Source of the DNA: JAJZQZ01 sp963790415
Lineage (GTDB): Bacteria; Actinomycetota; Thermoleophilia; RBG-16-64-13
Length of the DNA: 64,000 bases
Assembly (NCBI GenBank): GCA_963790415.1
Contig: CAWBOK010000003.1
Span: 186,001-250,000, forward strand
Direction: 5' to 3'
In this document: piece by piece, positions 1 through 9,225 of the stretch
Numbering within the stretch: the first letter of the stretch is position 1
Layout: every line of letters starts with the position of its first letter
The notes under the pieces: generated by a model
The model's database searches: none
What the model saw: the letters and a program-made list of their open reading frames with translations, nothing else
What the model was told of the DNA's origin: nothing
Position numbers and translations under genes: made by a program

Positions 1-1700
1 AAGGCCTTGGCACCCAGGCGAGGCACCTTTTTCAGTTCTTTTCGGGAGTGGAACGGTCCCTGCTCGTCGCGGTGGGCGACGATGTTGGCCGCGAGCTGGG
101 GGCCCACGCCGGATACATAGGTGAGCAGCTGGCGGCTGGCGGTGTTGACCTCCACCCCCACGCTGTTCACGGCGCTCATGACCACGTCGTCGAGCTCGGC
201 TCTGAGGGCAACCTGGTCGACATCGTGCTGGTACTGCCCCACGCCGATCGACTTGGCATCGATCTTCACCAGTTCGGCCAGCGGATCGGCCAAGCGTCTC
301 CCGATCGACACCGCCCCCCGGACGGTGATGTCTTGATCGGGCAACTCTTCGCGGGCGACTTCGGATGCGGAGTAGATCGAGGCTCCGCTCTCGTTCACCA
401 TGACCAGCGTGACTTCGGCCGGCAGATCGAGTTCGCGGATGAACGCCTCGGTCTCCCTGCCGGCGGTGCCGTTCCCCACGGCGACCGCCTGCACGCCATA
501 GCGGGTCACCAGCCCGCTGATCCGCTCCCCGGCCTCTCGGCGCGCGCGGTCGGATTGGTGCGGCTGGACGGTCTCGTTGTGCAGCAGTTTCCCTTGAGGA
601 TCGAGCACGACCACCTTGCAGCCGGTGCGGAACCCCGGGTCGATCGCCAGGATCACCCGTTGCCCGAGCGGCGGAGAGAGCAGCAGCTCCCGCAGGTTCT
701 GGGCGAAGACCCCGATGGCCTCGGCGTCGGCCCGAGCCTTCAGCGCCGCGCGTGCTTCGGTCTCCATGGACGGCCCGAGGAGCCGCCGGTATCCATCGTC
801 AACAGCTTCGCGGACCTGCTCCACCACCGCGACAGGCGCCCCTTCGCGCGCCGACCGTACGCCGCCTGCCGGCGCGCCGCCGCCGGCGGCGGGTTCGCGA
901 CCCCTGGCGAATCGACTCTCCAGGAGCGCGAGGGCCTCCTCCTCCGGGGGAGCCAGACGCACCAGCAGCATGCCCTCGGCGTCGCCCCGGAACAGAGCGA
1001 GGACACGGTGCGAAGGGGCGGCGGCGGCCCCTTCGCTCCAGTCGAAGTAGTCGCGAAACTTGGCCGCCTCCTCGGACTTCCCGCGCGCGACCTTGGCCAC
1101 CAACTGCGCGCGCGACTCGTAGAGACGGCGCATCGCCGAGCGGGTCTCGAGATCTTCGCTCACCCACTCGGCCATGATATCGCGCGCCCCTTGAAGGGCG
1201 TCTTCTACCGTGGCCACGCCCGTCTCAGGGTCGACGAAGGCCGCCGCCGCGTCACTGGGGTCGAAGGGATCGGCGGGATCCTGGGCGAACAGACGCGAGG
1301 CCAGCGGTTCCAACCCGCGCTCGCGGGCGATGGTGGCCCTCGTGCGACGCCTGGGACGGAACGGCAGATAGAGGTCCTCCAGCGCGGTCATCGTGGCAGC
1401 CGCGGCAAGGTGTCCAGCCAGATCCTCCGTGAGCAGCGCGCGCTCCTCGAGCGAACGAATAATCGCTTCCCGCCGTTTCTCCAATTCAGCCAGCTTGGCC
1501 AAACGGTCTCGCACCGCGGCTATCTGCACTTCATCGAGAGAGTCCGTCATCTCCTTGCGGTAGCGCGCGACAAAGGGGACGGTCGCGCCCTCGGCGAGGA
1601 GTTCGGCCACTGCCGTCACCTGCGCCGGCCGCAGGCCGAGTTCGCCGGCCACGGCGACGATCCGGTCGTGCTCCGCGTCTGTCTTCGAACGTGATGCCAT
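1..1700 (-). CDS. tex: Tex-family transcription accessory protein (3' end cut by window edge)
   Basis: RNA-binding transcription accessory protein of the Tex/YhgF family, thought to act on nucleic acids at the RNA polymerase. About 566 codons are visible from ATG at 1700. The Tex N-terminal helical region contains VPFVARYRKEMTDSLDEVQ near residue 40. An RNase-H-like YqgF domain starts at RVILAIDPGFRTGCKVVVLD around residue 345. A helix-hairpin-helix segment (LLTYVSGVGPQLAANIVAHR) lies near residue 525 and is followed by the Lys-rich second hairpin that reaches the edge. The C-terminal S1 RNA-binding domain expected in the usual ~750-residue protein lies outside the window. The frame is unbroken. 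It is divergent from the response-regulator gene at 1883. Confidence 0.93.
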   Translation of the reverse strand, partial: MASRSKTDAEHDRIVAVAGELGLRPAQVTAVAELLAEGATVPFVARYRKEMTDSLDEVQIAAVRDRLAKLAELEKRREAIIRSLEERALLTEDLAGHLAAAATMTALEDLYLPFRPRRRTRATIARERGLEPLASRLFAQDPADPFDPSDAAAAFVDPETGVATVEDALQGARDIMAEWVSEDLETRSAMRRLYESRAQLVAKVARGKSEEAAKFRDYFDWSEGAAAAPSHRVLALFRGDAEGMLLVRLAPPEEEALALLESRFARGREPAAGGGAPAGGVRSAREGAPVAVVEQVREAVDDGYRRLLGPSMETEARAALKARADAEAIGVFAQNLRELLLSPPLGQRVILAIDPGFRTGCKVVVLDPQGKLLHNETVQPHQSDRARREAGERISGLVTRYGVQAVAVGNGTAGRETEAFIRELDLPAEVTLVMVNESGASIYSASEVAREELPDQDITVRGAVSIGRRLADPLAELVKIDAKSIGVGQYQHDVDQVALRAELDDVVMSAVNSVGVEVNTASRQLLTYVSGVGPQLAANIVAHRDEQGPFHSRKELKKVPRLGAKA

Positions 1701-1870
1701 CCGTCGCCTTCCCCGTTTTTTGAACCAGCCCCGTGATGATACGCCTCGGGCCGGATCCGCGGCCGGCGCCGGCAGACCCACGCCTGCCGCCGACGGGCCT
1801 ACGCCGTCCTCGGGCAGGCCCGCGCATATCCGCCGGCTACGCTGCGCCAACAGTGGAGCGCCCTCGGGCA

Positions 1871-1885
1871 TATAATCGATCCGTG
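1871..1885 (+). promoter_or_regulatory. -10 box (TATAAT) placed for a leaderless GTG start
   Basis: A perfect TATAAT at 1871-1876 is followed by six bases and then GTG at 1883, the start chosen for the response regulator. With the usual 6-7 nt from the -10 box to the first base of the transcript, the mRNA would begin at the start codon. No Shine-Dalgarno sequence precedes the codon. No convincing -35 box is visible 17 bases upstream. Confidence 0.6.
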
Positions 1886-2656
1886 GACCCGCTGATCCTC
1901 ATCGTGGAGGACGATGCCTCGCTGCGCGAGGTGACCCGCCTGGGGATGGAGGCGGAAGGCTACCGGGTGGCGGAAGCCGCCGATGGCCGGGCGGGCCTGG
2001 AGATGTTCGCGTCGCGTCGACCGGACCTGGTCATCCTGGACGTCATGCTGCCCGGCATCGACGGTTTCGAGGTCTGCAGGCAGATCCGCCGGATCTCGAT
2101 GGTGCCGATCATCATGGTGACCGCCCGCACCTCGACGGTGGACGTGGTGGTGGGGCTGGAGTCGGGCGCCGACGACTACATCACCAAGCCCTACGAGTTC
2201 CCCGAGTTGGTTGCCCGCGTGCGTTCGGTGCTCCGCCGGGCCGGCGCCACGGTCGGCGGAGTCGCGGGCGGGGCCTCGGGTGGCTCCGCGCATGCGACCT
2301 CGGGCGTTTCGCACGAGTTCTCGGGTGGCTCCGCGGATGCGACCGAGACTTCGGCTGCGTCGGTGCCCCTGGCCGGCATGACCATCGACCCCGACGCCCA
2401 CACCGTCACCCGCGGCGACGATGAGATCCCCCTCACGGCCACCGAGTTCAGGCTTCTCCTGGAACTGGCGCAGCATCGAGGTCAGGTGCTCACCCGCGAC
2501 CAACTGCTCGAGCGGGTGTGGGGGTACTCGTACCTGGGCGACAGCCGGCTCGTCGATGTACACGTGCAGCGGCTGCGGGCGAAGATCGAAGCCGACCCCG
2601 CGCAACCCGCCGTGATCCTGACCGTGCGGGGCGTCGGCTACAAGGCCGTCCGATGA
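1883..2656 (+). CDS. OmpR/PhoB-family response regulator
   Basis: Two-component response regulator of 257 aa. The receiver domain spans residues ~1-118, with the acidic pair in LILIVEDDASLREV, the phospho-acceptor Asp in DLVILDVMLPGIDGFEV and the conserved Lys in DDYITKPYEFPELVARV. A winged-helix DNA-binding domain fills the last ~95 residues (PLTATEFRLLLELAQHRG to LTVRGVGYKAVR). The linker between them is unusually long and rich in Gly, Ser and Ala, and carries an internal in-frame duplication. GTG at 1883 gives the canonical receiver N-terminus; the upstream extension to 1733 would be unlike the family. The stop overlaps the ATG of the histidine kinase (ATGA), so the pair is co-transcribed. 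Its target genes cannot be told from the sequence. Confidence 0.93.
   Translation: MDPLILIVEDDASLREVTRLGMEAEGYRVAEAADGRAGLEMFASRRPDLVILDVMLPGIDGFEVCRQIRRISMVPIIMVTARTSTVDVVVGLESGADDYITKPYEFPELVARVRSVLRRAGATVGGVAGGASGGSAHATSGVSHEFSGGSADATETSAASVPLAGMTIDPDAHTVTRGDDEIPLTATEFRLLLELAQHRGQVLTRDQLLERVWGYSYLGDSRLVDVHVQRLRAKIEADPAQPAVILTVRGVGYKAVR
2276..2344 (+). repeat. Two 24-bp direct repeats inside the response-regulator linker
   Basis: Copies at 2276-2299 and 2321-2344 differ at one base. The 45-bp spacing is a multiple of three, so the repeat unit (SGGSAHAT / SGGSADAT) is duplicated in frame. It lies wholly in the interdomain linker. Confidence 0.8.
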
Positions 2657-4182
2657 GCCACGCCGCGCGCTCCGCGCCCGGCGTGCGCCCGGCTCCCGCG
2701 CGGCGCGGGCGGGCAACACGGGCCGGCGGGCCGGCGAAGCGCGGCGACGCCCCGACTGCGTCGCCGCCTGATGATGGCCTTCGCCGGTGGGATCGTTCTC
2801 ACCACCCTCGCCCTGTCGATCGTCGCCTACCTTCTCGTGGCGGTAGCACTGGGGCGCGACGCCCGCGACGAAGCCCTGGCCCAGAGCCGCTTCAACCTGC
2901 TCCTGGCTCAGACCATACTGCCCGCGGAACCCACCCCGGACGACTACGCGCGCCTCCTCGACGCGCTCGCCATCAGAGGGAACTTCGAGGCCCTCATCGT
3001 CGACGGCGCCGCGACCTACCAGTCGGGGCCGCAGATCACCACGGAACTGGTCACCTCCAAGCTTGCGGCCGCCGTCACACCCGGTCGGCTCACCTATCAG
3101 GAGACACAACTCGGCAGTCGTGCCCGCGCTGGCCGTGGGCACCCGCGTGCGGGAGGGAGGTGCGGCGGCCTACTTCTTCTATCCCCAAGGCGATCGACAG
3201 GCCATCCTGCAGCGCCTCGGCCGGGTGCTGGTGGGAACAGGACTGGTGCTGGCGTTGCTGGGGGTGGTCCTCGGCTGGGTCCTCGCCCGCCGGCTGACCC
3301 GTCCCGTGACGCTGGCCGGCGAGGCCGCGGTGCGCGTCGCCGGCGGCGACCTCACGGTCCGTTTGCCCACAGGAAGCGATGAGTTCGGCACGCTCGGCGC
3401 CTCGTTCAACACCATGACCGCCACCCTGCAGGCCAAGATCGCCGCCCTCCAGGCGGCCGAAGCCCGGGAACGGCGCTTCACGGCGGACGTCGCCCACGAG
3501 CTGCGCACCCCGGTGGCGGCACTGGTTGGGGAAGCCTCGCTGCTCGACCGCAGCCTCAGGCCGGGCACACAGAACGACCTCCCTCCCGAAGCCCGCAGAG
3601 CCGCCGAACTCATGGTGCGCGACATCGGCCGTCTCCGCGGGCTCATAGACGACCTGCTGGAGATCTCGAGGTTCGACGCCCACTCCGCCGACGTGCAGTG
3701 GGAACAGACCGACCTGTTCGACTTCCTTCGCCGCATGGCCGCGGCACGGGGGTGGACCGAGACCCAGGTGCAGTTCCTCGGCCTCGACGGAGATCCCGTG
3801 CTCCTCACCATCGACCGGAGGCGCTTCGAGCGGATCGTGGTGAACCTGGTGGAGAACGGCCTCCGGCACGGACGTCCACCCATCGTGGTAGAGGTCAGAG
3901 CTGGTCGCACCCCGAGGACGCCCGCCACAACTGGTGCTGGCGGTCACCGACCACGGCGCCGGCATCCCGTCCGAGCAACTGCCCCACGTCTTCGAACGCT
4001 TCTACAAGGCCGATCCCAGCCGGGGGGCACCGGGCACCGGACTGGGCCTCTCCATAGCCTGGGAGAACGCCCGACTGCTGGGGGGCAGCCTGCGCGTCCG
4101 CACCAGCCCCGGCGAAGGCACGAGATTCACCCTGCGCCTGCCTCTCGAGCCACCCGGGCCGCCCGAGACGGACGGATCGTAA
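2653..4182 (+). CDS. Sensor histidine kinase (HAMP-HisKA-HATPase), three frame breaks
   Basis: Membrane sensor kinase partnering the upstream response regulator; the ATG at 2653 overlaps its stop. Read through three single-base breaks (near 2752, 3115 and 3897, each needing one base skipped) it gives ~508 aa. After an Arg-rich N-terminus comes a membrane helix (GGIVLTTLALSIVAYLLVAV), an extracytoplasmic segment, and a second helix (VLALLGVVLGWVLARRL). A HAMP segment, the H-box (FTADVAHELRTPVAAL), an N-box (NLVENGLRHG), a G1 box (VTDHGAGIPSEQLPHVFERF) and a G2 box (GTGLGLSIAWENARLLGG) follow in order. All catalytic motifs are intact, so the breaks look like sequence errors rather than decay; a real pseudogene cannot be excluded. 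Confidence 0.85.
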
Positions 4183-4288
4183 CCCAGCCGTTACACAGCC
4201 CGCGAGACTCCCGTGACGGGTGGCCCCTATTCTGAGAGTATCCATTCGCGGCACGGCTACGCCGACCGCACACACCAAGGAGGCCGAC

Positions 4289-5207
4289 ATGAGACGTAGG
4301 ATCCCAGCCCATCAGATCCCCAGCCCTCGCCGCTCTATTCGTGCTGGCGGCGCTCCTCGTCGGCTGTGGCTCCGCCGACAACGTCAAGGACGGCGGCCCG
4401 GTGAGCACACAACCCGGTCCCACCACTACGGTAGCACCCGGTGGATCGACCACCAGCTCCGAAGGCCAGGCCACTACGACCACGACCCCCGGCGAGACTA
4501 TCCAAGTGAATGTCTATTTCTCCCAGAACGAGAAGGTGGCCACGGCTCACCGACAGGTCCCGTACACCAAGGAAGTCGCCAAAGCCGCCATGGAAGAGCT
4601 TCTCAAGGGCCCCAACGCTCTGGAGAAAGAAGTGGGGATGTTCACCACCGTGCCCGCCGACACCCTCTTCCTGGGCATCGCGGTGACGGACAAGGTCGCG
4701 ACGGTGGATCTCTCCAAGGAGTTCGAATCGGGCGGCGGCTCGCTCTCCATGGGTCTGCGCCTGGCGCAAGTGGTCTACACCCTCACCCAGTTCCCCACCA
4801 TCGACGCGGTTCTGTTCAAGCTGGACGGCACGCCGGTGGAGGTCTTCGGCGGTGAAGGCCTGATCCTGGACCACCCCGTAGGCCGGGCAGACTACGAGGG
4901 GCTCACTCCGGCCATCCTGGTCGAGTCGCCCGCCGTGGGTGACACCGTGGGCAGCCCCATGCGGATCACCGGCACGGCCAACACCTTCGAGGCCACCTTC
5001 ATGATCACCATCACCGACTGGGACGGCAAAGTCATCGTGGAGCAGTTCGCCACGGCGACCTCCGGCTCGGGGACACGCGGCACGTTCGACGTGAGCGTGC
5101 CCTTCGCGTGGAGCACCTACCCCCGCGGCGCGCTGACCGTCTGGGAAGAATCGGCGAAGGACGGCTCGCACATCAACGTGGTGGAGATCCCGCTGAACTT
5201 CAAGTAG
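4289..5207 (+). CDS. GerMN-domain lipoprotein with C-terminal Gmad2-like domain
   Basis: Predicted secreted lipoprotein of ~305 aa. The ATG at 4289 is preceded by an AAGGAGG ribosome binding site. One base must be skipped near 4315 to join MRRRIPAHQ to the lipoprotein signal SPALAALFVLAALLVGC, whose Cys would be lipidated. A Thr/Pro/Gly-rich tether follows. A GerMN domain then runs from about IQVNVYFSQNEKVATAHRQV to the segment ending LDGTPVEVFGG, and an Ig-like Gmad2 domain (PAVGDTVGSPMRITGTANTF) closes the protein. GerMN proteins bind cell-wall or spore-coat partners. The gene sits ~100 nt after the histidine kinase; function here is unknown. Confidence 0.82.
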
Positions 5208-5312
5208 GGGTCGTTGGGGAACAAAACGCGGCTCGAGGCGAGCGGCACGGGCAGCCGCCACCGGGCACACGAGGCATCGCAGGGTTTTTGTGTCTCGTGA
5301 CGCATATAAACC

Positions 5313-5340
5313 TTGACAACGGCAGGAGCGGTGCTAGCAT
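5313..5340 (+). promoter_or_regulatory. Sigma-70-type promoter TTGACA-N16-TAGCAT
   Basis: A perfect -35 box TTGACA at 5313-5318 and a TAGCAT -10 box at 5335-5340 are separated by 16 bases. It points toward the two-hairpin segment 5351-5422. No protein gene starts downstream on this strand before the convergent LuxR gene. Confidence 0.65.
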
Positions 5341-5346
5341 AGTGGC

Positions 5347-5425
5347 AGTTAGGGATCCTCCTCCTCTAAGCCTCCCTCTCTATGAACCAGCCGCCCTTCG
5401 ACCCTCAGGGCGGCTGGTTCATGTC
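5347..5425 (+). ncRNA. Candidate small RNA with a C-rich anti-SD loop
   Basis: The segment follows a good promoter and contains two hairpins. Hairpin 1 pairs AGGGA (5351-5355) with TCCCT (5373-5377) around a 17-nt C/U-rich loop holding CCTCCTCCTC, the complement of a Shine-Dalgarno sequence. Hairpin 2 has a perfect 15-bp stem (5382-5396 with 5408-5422) and an 11-nt loop. No U-tract follows, so the 3' end is uncertain. It recalls C-rich-loop sRNAs of Gram-positives and the 6C RNA of Actinobacteria in style, but I cannot assign it to a known family. Confidence 0.4.
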
Positions 5426-5478
5426 CGGGTAGCTTCCGAGCTCCAGTTGCAACATGGCCGGCGGGCCGGCCGAGACAC

Positions 5479-8385
5479 TCACCGCCGGGGGCGAGGGCCC
5501 GTGTGAGGCGCTCCGCGAGGCGGGGCTCCGTGAGGCGAGGGACTGAACCTCTCGTATTCTTGGAGAGCGAGCACCGCCTGCATCCGGTTCGTCACATCGA
5601 GCTTGCGGTAGACGCGATTTGCGTGCGTCTTCACCGTCTTCTCAGTGATGAAGAGCTTTGCGCCGATCACCTTGTTCGGCATGCCCGCGGAGATCATGGC
5701 CAGGATCTCCAGCTCTCGTGCCGTGAGACTGCGGATACGGCGGGCCGTTTCGGTCTCATCGGCAGAGTCGTTGCCGGATATCGACTTGTCAACCTGGAGA
5801 CGACTGCGCCGCACCGCGCCCAAAGGTACGTCTGTGGGGTAGGTATCTCCACTCGCGAGCGAGGCGAAGTAGGTCTGCAGGCGACCGCCTAGCCGGGGGA
5901 AGACAACGTCGAGAATGCCGTCGCCCGCCCCCACCCGAGCCGAGAGGGCCAAGATCGGGGTGGCCACGGCCGCCTCCTGCACCAAGAAATGAAGATACCG
6001 GTTGTCGGAGGCGATCCGCAGCGCTTCTTGTAGCGCGCGTGCGGCCGACTGCTCGGCTCCCGACCTCGCATACAACCATCCGAGGTAGAACAGCCCGTGG
6101 GAGAGCTGGCCGTCGAAACCCCAGCGGCGGCTCAGGTCTACCGCGTGCTCGAGGGCAGCGCGTGCGTCACCGTCCGCGCCGCTCACGGCTAGGTCCATCC
6201 CTACACCGCAGAGCGCGCGGACCTGCTCGAACACAGACAGTTGCTCGCGCTCCACGAGTTCGAGGACACGTCGGTGATGCTGCAACGCCTTCACCGGATT
6301 CCGGTTGCGCCTGCAGATGTCTCCGAGCATGTCCTCCGCCCACAGCTCGGACTCGATATCCCCCGAAGAACGACTGAGGGCAACAGCCCGCTTGACATGC
6401 GCAAGCGCCGAGCGCACATCGTTGCCCCCCAGTGCCACACCCGCCATGGAAAGCATCACCGGCGCCTCCAGGAACACGTACCCTCGGGCGCGGACCAGCG
6501 CCAAGGCCGCTTCGGCTTGGATGGCCGCTTCTGCGTATCGGCCGGTCAGGTACAGAAGAGTGGCGGCCGCGTTGAGGCTAGTCGCGTAGCCCAACCGCGG
6601 CTCGCTGGAAGACAGCTCGACGGCCCGGCGACTCCACTCCAACGCGGTGACGTACCGTCCACGCAAGAAGAACAGCCGCGCGCGACTGGCGAACACGCGC
6701 ACCTCGAGTGGACGCCGAGATGGCCCACGCGCCAGTGTGAGGGCCGTCTCATAGCGTTCGACGGCCTCATCCCAGCGGCACTGGCTCAGCAGCACGTTGG
6801 CCGTGTTCTGCTGTACTTCGGCGCGTTCGTCTGCCGAAACAGCAACCTGCTCGGCGCGGGCCAGCGAAGCCAGACTGTCATCCCAACGTCCCGTCATGTA
6901 CAGGCAGAAGGCACGACCCACCAGGGTCTGCAGAGTACCCGGACGGTCCTCGGCGACCTCGAACAGACGGGTCGCGGCACGATAGAGCGGCTCGGCGGCC
7001 TGACAGTCGCCCCGGCCTTGGAGTATCCGGGCCCTGAGGACAAGCAGCCATGGTTCGATGGCCAATACATCGTCCGGAAGCAGATCGAGCCACTCCTCGC
7101 AGGCGTAGGCCGATGACGCGTTCAGATGCGACGCGGCGAGCAGGCGGAGCGGCTTGACGGCCTCCTTGACCTGGCCGGTGCGCAGATAGAGGCTGACGGC
7201 CTCGCGCAATTCTCCCACTCGCCCGAGGTGGTGGGCAACGCGCCCGGCCAGGGCCGCCGCCCCGGCAGGATCGGCGCGCTGGGCTTCGCGGGCGACGAAC
7301 TGCTTGAGCAGCGGGTGCAGCGTGTATGTGCGGTGACCGGTCTGACTGACAAGGAAGCCCCGCGCCACCAATTCCTCTAGGACGGCCTCGGCCCCTGCTA
7401 CATCCGAGAACAACGCGGCGTCTCGAGGAAAGACGAGACGAGGCATGAGAGATCCGCTGGCCAACACGACCGTCGTCTTCGTGTCGAGAGACTGGAAGAC
7501 GGCGTCCGCAAGATACTCGTTCAGGTGGCGGCCCTGACGCGAGAGCCCGACCACTTCTTCGCGGAGACCAAGGCGACCCCCGTGGCGCAGACGGTGTCCC
7601 AGCAATACGAGTGCCACCGGCCAGCCTTCAGTCAGGCGCCAGAGCGTGCGGGCGTCGGCGAGGGTCAGCTCGACCCCCCAACCGCCGCGCGCCCACTCCT
7701 CGACTTCCGAGGGAGTCAGCCTCAGACGACGGGGATCGACCTCGACCAATCTGTCTCGCTGCCGGAGATCAGAAACGGGAAATGGCAGGCGGTGGCGAGA
7801 CGAAAAGACGGCGATCCATCCGGGGGGCAACCCGTCGACAAGGAACGAGAGTGCCGACACCACCGCCTCCGACTCTTCGACCATATGCACGTCGTCGAAG
7901 GCCAGCACGGTTCGACTCCCCGCATGAAGCGCCATCTCCGAGAGAAGCGCCGCGACCACGTGGAGGGTCTCCCGCCGGACATCCAGGCACTCTTCGAGCC
8001 TCAACCGCGCCGCGCCGCCGATGCCGGGGTGCGCCCCGGCGCACGCTTGAATCAGGTAGTCGAGGAACTGAGCGGGGTCGCGATCGGAATCATCCAGCGC
8101 ATAGAACGCCGACGGACCCGAGTTGGACGCGATGATGTCCCCCAGAAAGGCAGTCTTGCCATAGCCGGGGCCGGCCACCACAGACACGACGCCACCGTGC
8201 CGCAGGCTTCCGACCGCGGCCCGCAAGCGGGGCCGCGGCAGAACATACCCCTGATGAGGCATGACGAGTTTCGTGGTACGTGGGCCGGGCAACCGTTCGG
8301 CCACCAGGTCGATCCTCCCCGAGGCGCTCTCGAGAGCCGCCTCGGCTTCGACGCTGAGCATGATCGTGTCATCTAGTGTAGTCAT
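5479..8385 (-). CDS. MalT/LuxR-type ATP-dependent transcriptional regulator (LAL family)
   Basis: Large STAND-type activator of 968 aa. A P-loop ATPase occupies the N-terminal third (Walker A VVAGPGYGKTAFLGDI near residue 88; Walker-B-like TVLAFDDVHMVEESEAV). The middle is a long TPR-like helical array (~residues 400-850). The C-terminus carries a LuxR/FixJ HTH (ARELEILAMISAGMPNKVIG, then EKTVKTHANRVYRKLDVTNR). Proteins of this build bind an inducer and ATP, oligomerise, and activate transcription of nearby or distant operons. The inducer is not evident. The ssb-like gene lies 70 nt upstream on the same strand. Confidence 0.9.
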   Translation of the reverse strand: MTTLDDTIMLSVEAEAALESASGRIDLVAERLPGPRTTKLVMPHQGYVLPRPRLRAAVGSLRHGGVVSVVAGPGYGKTAFLGDIIASNSGPSAFYALDDSDRDPAQFLDYLIQACAGAHPGIGGAARLRLEECLDVRRETLHVVAALLSEMALHAGSRTVLAFDDVHMVEESEAVVSALSFLVDGLPPGWIAVFSSRHRLPFPVSDLRQRDRLVEVDPRRLRLTPSEVEEWARGGWGVELTLADARTLWRLTEGWPVALVLLGHRLRHGGRLGLREEVVGLSRQGRHLNEYLADAVFQSLDTKTTVVLASGSLMPRLVFPRDAALFSDVAGAEAVLEELVARGFLVSQTGHRTYTLHPLLKQFVAREAQRADPAGAAALAGRVAHHLGRVGELREAVSLYLRTGQVKEAVKPLRLLAASHLNASSAYACEEWLDLLPDDVLAIEPWLLVLRARILQGRGDCQAAEPLYRAATRLFEVAEDRPGTLQTLVGRAFCLYMTGRWDDSLASLARAEQVAVSADERAEVQQNTANVLLSQCRWDEAVERYETALTLARGPSRRPLEVRVFASRARLFFLRGRYVTALEWSRRAVELSSSEPRLGYATSLNAAATLLYLTGRYAEAAIQAEAALALVRARGYVFLEAPVMLSMAGVALGGNDVRSALAHVKRAVALSRSSGDIESELWAEDMLGDICRRNRNPVKALQHHRRVLELVEREQLSVFEQVRALCGVGMDLAVSGADGDARAALEHAVDLSRRWGFDGQLSHGLFYLGWLYARSGAEQSAARALQEALRIASDNRYLHFLVQEAAVATPILALSARVGAGDGILDVVFPRLGGRLQTYFASLASGDTYPTDVPLGAVRRSRLQVDKSISGNDSADETETARRIRSLTARELEILAMISAGMPNKVIGAKLFITEKTVKTHANRVYRKLDVTNRMQAVLALQEYERFSPSPHGAPPRGAPHTGPRPRR

Positions 8386-8455
8386 GGTGTCGGCATCCTG
8401 CCAATGGCCGGGGCGCCGCGACTACGCGGCGCAGCCCCCGGCTCCTCTTGATCGA

Positions 8456-8743
8456 TCAGAGATACTCCAGCCTCCGTGCGACTACGGAGACCGCTCTGCG
8501 CTCCTCCCCTTCCTTCTCGTAAGTGTCCTGCCGCAAGGTTCCCTCGACCCCGATCCGCCTGCCCTTGACCAGATTCTCCGCGGCCGCTTCCGCTTGCGAG
8601 TTCCAGGCTTTGATGCGGAAGAAATCCGCCTCCTCCGCCGACCGGTCCACCGCCAGGATGAAACTGCACACCTTCGACCCGCCGGTGACCTCTTTGAGAT
8701 CGATGTCGGTCGCCAGACGACCGACCAACTGCACGCTGTTCAT
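8456..8743 (-). CDS. ssb: Short single-stranded DNA-binding protein
   Basis: An SSB of 95 aa with one OB-fold: MNSVQLVGRLATDIDLKEV at the start, then CSFILAVDR, FFRIKAWNSQAEAAAENLVK and GRRIGVEGTLRQDTYEKEG. It ends directly after the fold, so it lacks the Gly/Pro linker and the acidic DDDIPF-type tail of replicative SSB (usually 150-180 aa). It may therefore be an accessory paralogue used in uptake, recombination or a mobile element, not the replication SSB. GGAGGGAG precedes the ATG. It lies 70 nt upstream of the LuxR-type gene on the same strand. Confidence 0.88.
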   Translation of the reverse strand: MNSVQLVGRLATDIDLKEVTGGSKVCSFILAVDRSAEEADFFRIKAWNSQAEAAAENLVKGRRIGVEGTLRQDTYEKEGEERRAVSVVARRLEYL

Positions 8744-8893
8744 GGCTCTGTCTCCCTCCGTAGTATGTCCGCCGAACCTGCTGCATGGGCCCCGGGCGAT
8801 GACAGAGTAGCCCTCGGATCCGAGAGACTACATACGACGTAGGACCGAATCCCGTCCAGGAACGGGCCCCGGTGGTTCTGAGCAGCCCCCAAC

Positions 8894-8948
8894 CTGTGGA
8901 AAGTTGCCGCCCTTCTGTGGAAAGTTCCGCCGAGCCGCCTCCGGCTCG
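8894..8948. repeat. Phased direct repeats CTGTGGAAAGTT plus hairpin
   Basis: CTGTGGAAAGTT occurs at 8894-8905 and again at 8915-8926, exactly 21 bp apart (two helical turns). An inverted repeat CGAGCCG/CGGCTCG with a 4-nt loop follows at 8931-8948, then a degenerate third half (GGGAAGTTTT). The array lies in the intergenic space between the divergent ssb and the small ORF at 9003, so it could be an operator. The core matches a DnaA box at seven of nine positions, which is weak. Confidence 0.45.
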
Positions 8949-9002
8949 GGAAGTTTTCGTCTGCGTATAAAGAACTCCGCTACGGCTGACGATACTGACC
9001 AC

Positions 9003-9134
9003 ATGAGCATCAGACTCAACGATAGCGTGGTCATCACCCTGAGTGCCCTACTTGTCGAGGTGATGGCCGACAACTCCGACGATCCCCGCCTCCTGCCGCC
9101 CTGCGTCCTGTTGGAGGGCCACCCCGCCTACTGA
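9003..9134 (+). CDS. Small hypothetical protein, possibly leaderless
   Basis: A 43-aa ORF (MSIRLNDSVVITLSALLVEV to LLEGHPAY) with no recognisable family and no Shine-Dalgarno sequence. GATACT at 8991-8996 sits six bases before the ATG, the spacing expected for a leaderless transcript, as for the response regulator at 1883. The translated start reads naturally, but the ORF is short and could be chance. It is 103 nt upstream of the MFS gene on the same strand. Confidence 0.35.
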   Translation: MSIRLNDSVVITLSALLVEVMADNSDDPRLLPPCVLLEGHPAY

Positions 9135-9225
9135 CCCTCCCGGGCCACGGACCCGATCCTCCCCTTGGGGCTGCTGAAAATCGAAGCCTTGGCCACCAGA
9201 ACGCACTGGCAGGGGAGATAGGGCG

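Noticed and set aside
48..1694. 548-codon plus-strand ORF
   Set aside because: It is codon-aligned antisense to tex and its translation shows no family. Long antisense ORFs are expected at this GC content.
1799..3142. 447-codon minus-strand ORF across the two-component genes
   Set aside because: It is antisense to a clear response regulator and kinase and has no recognisable domains.
8894..8926. Replication origin DnaA boxes
   Set aside because: The repeats match the DnaA consensus at only seven of nine positions and no dnaA, dnaN or AT-rich region is nearby.
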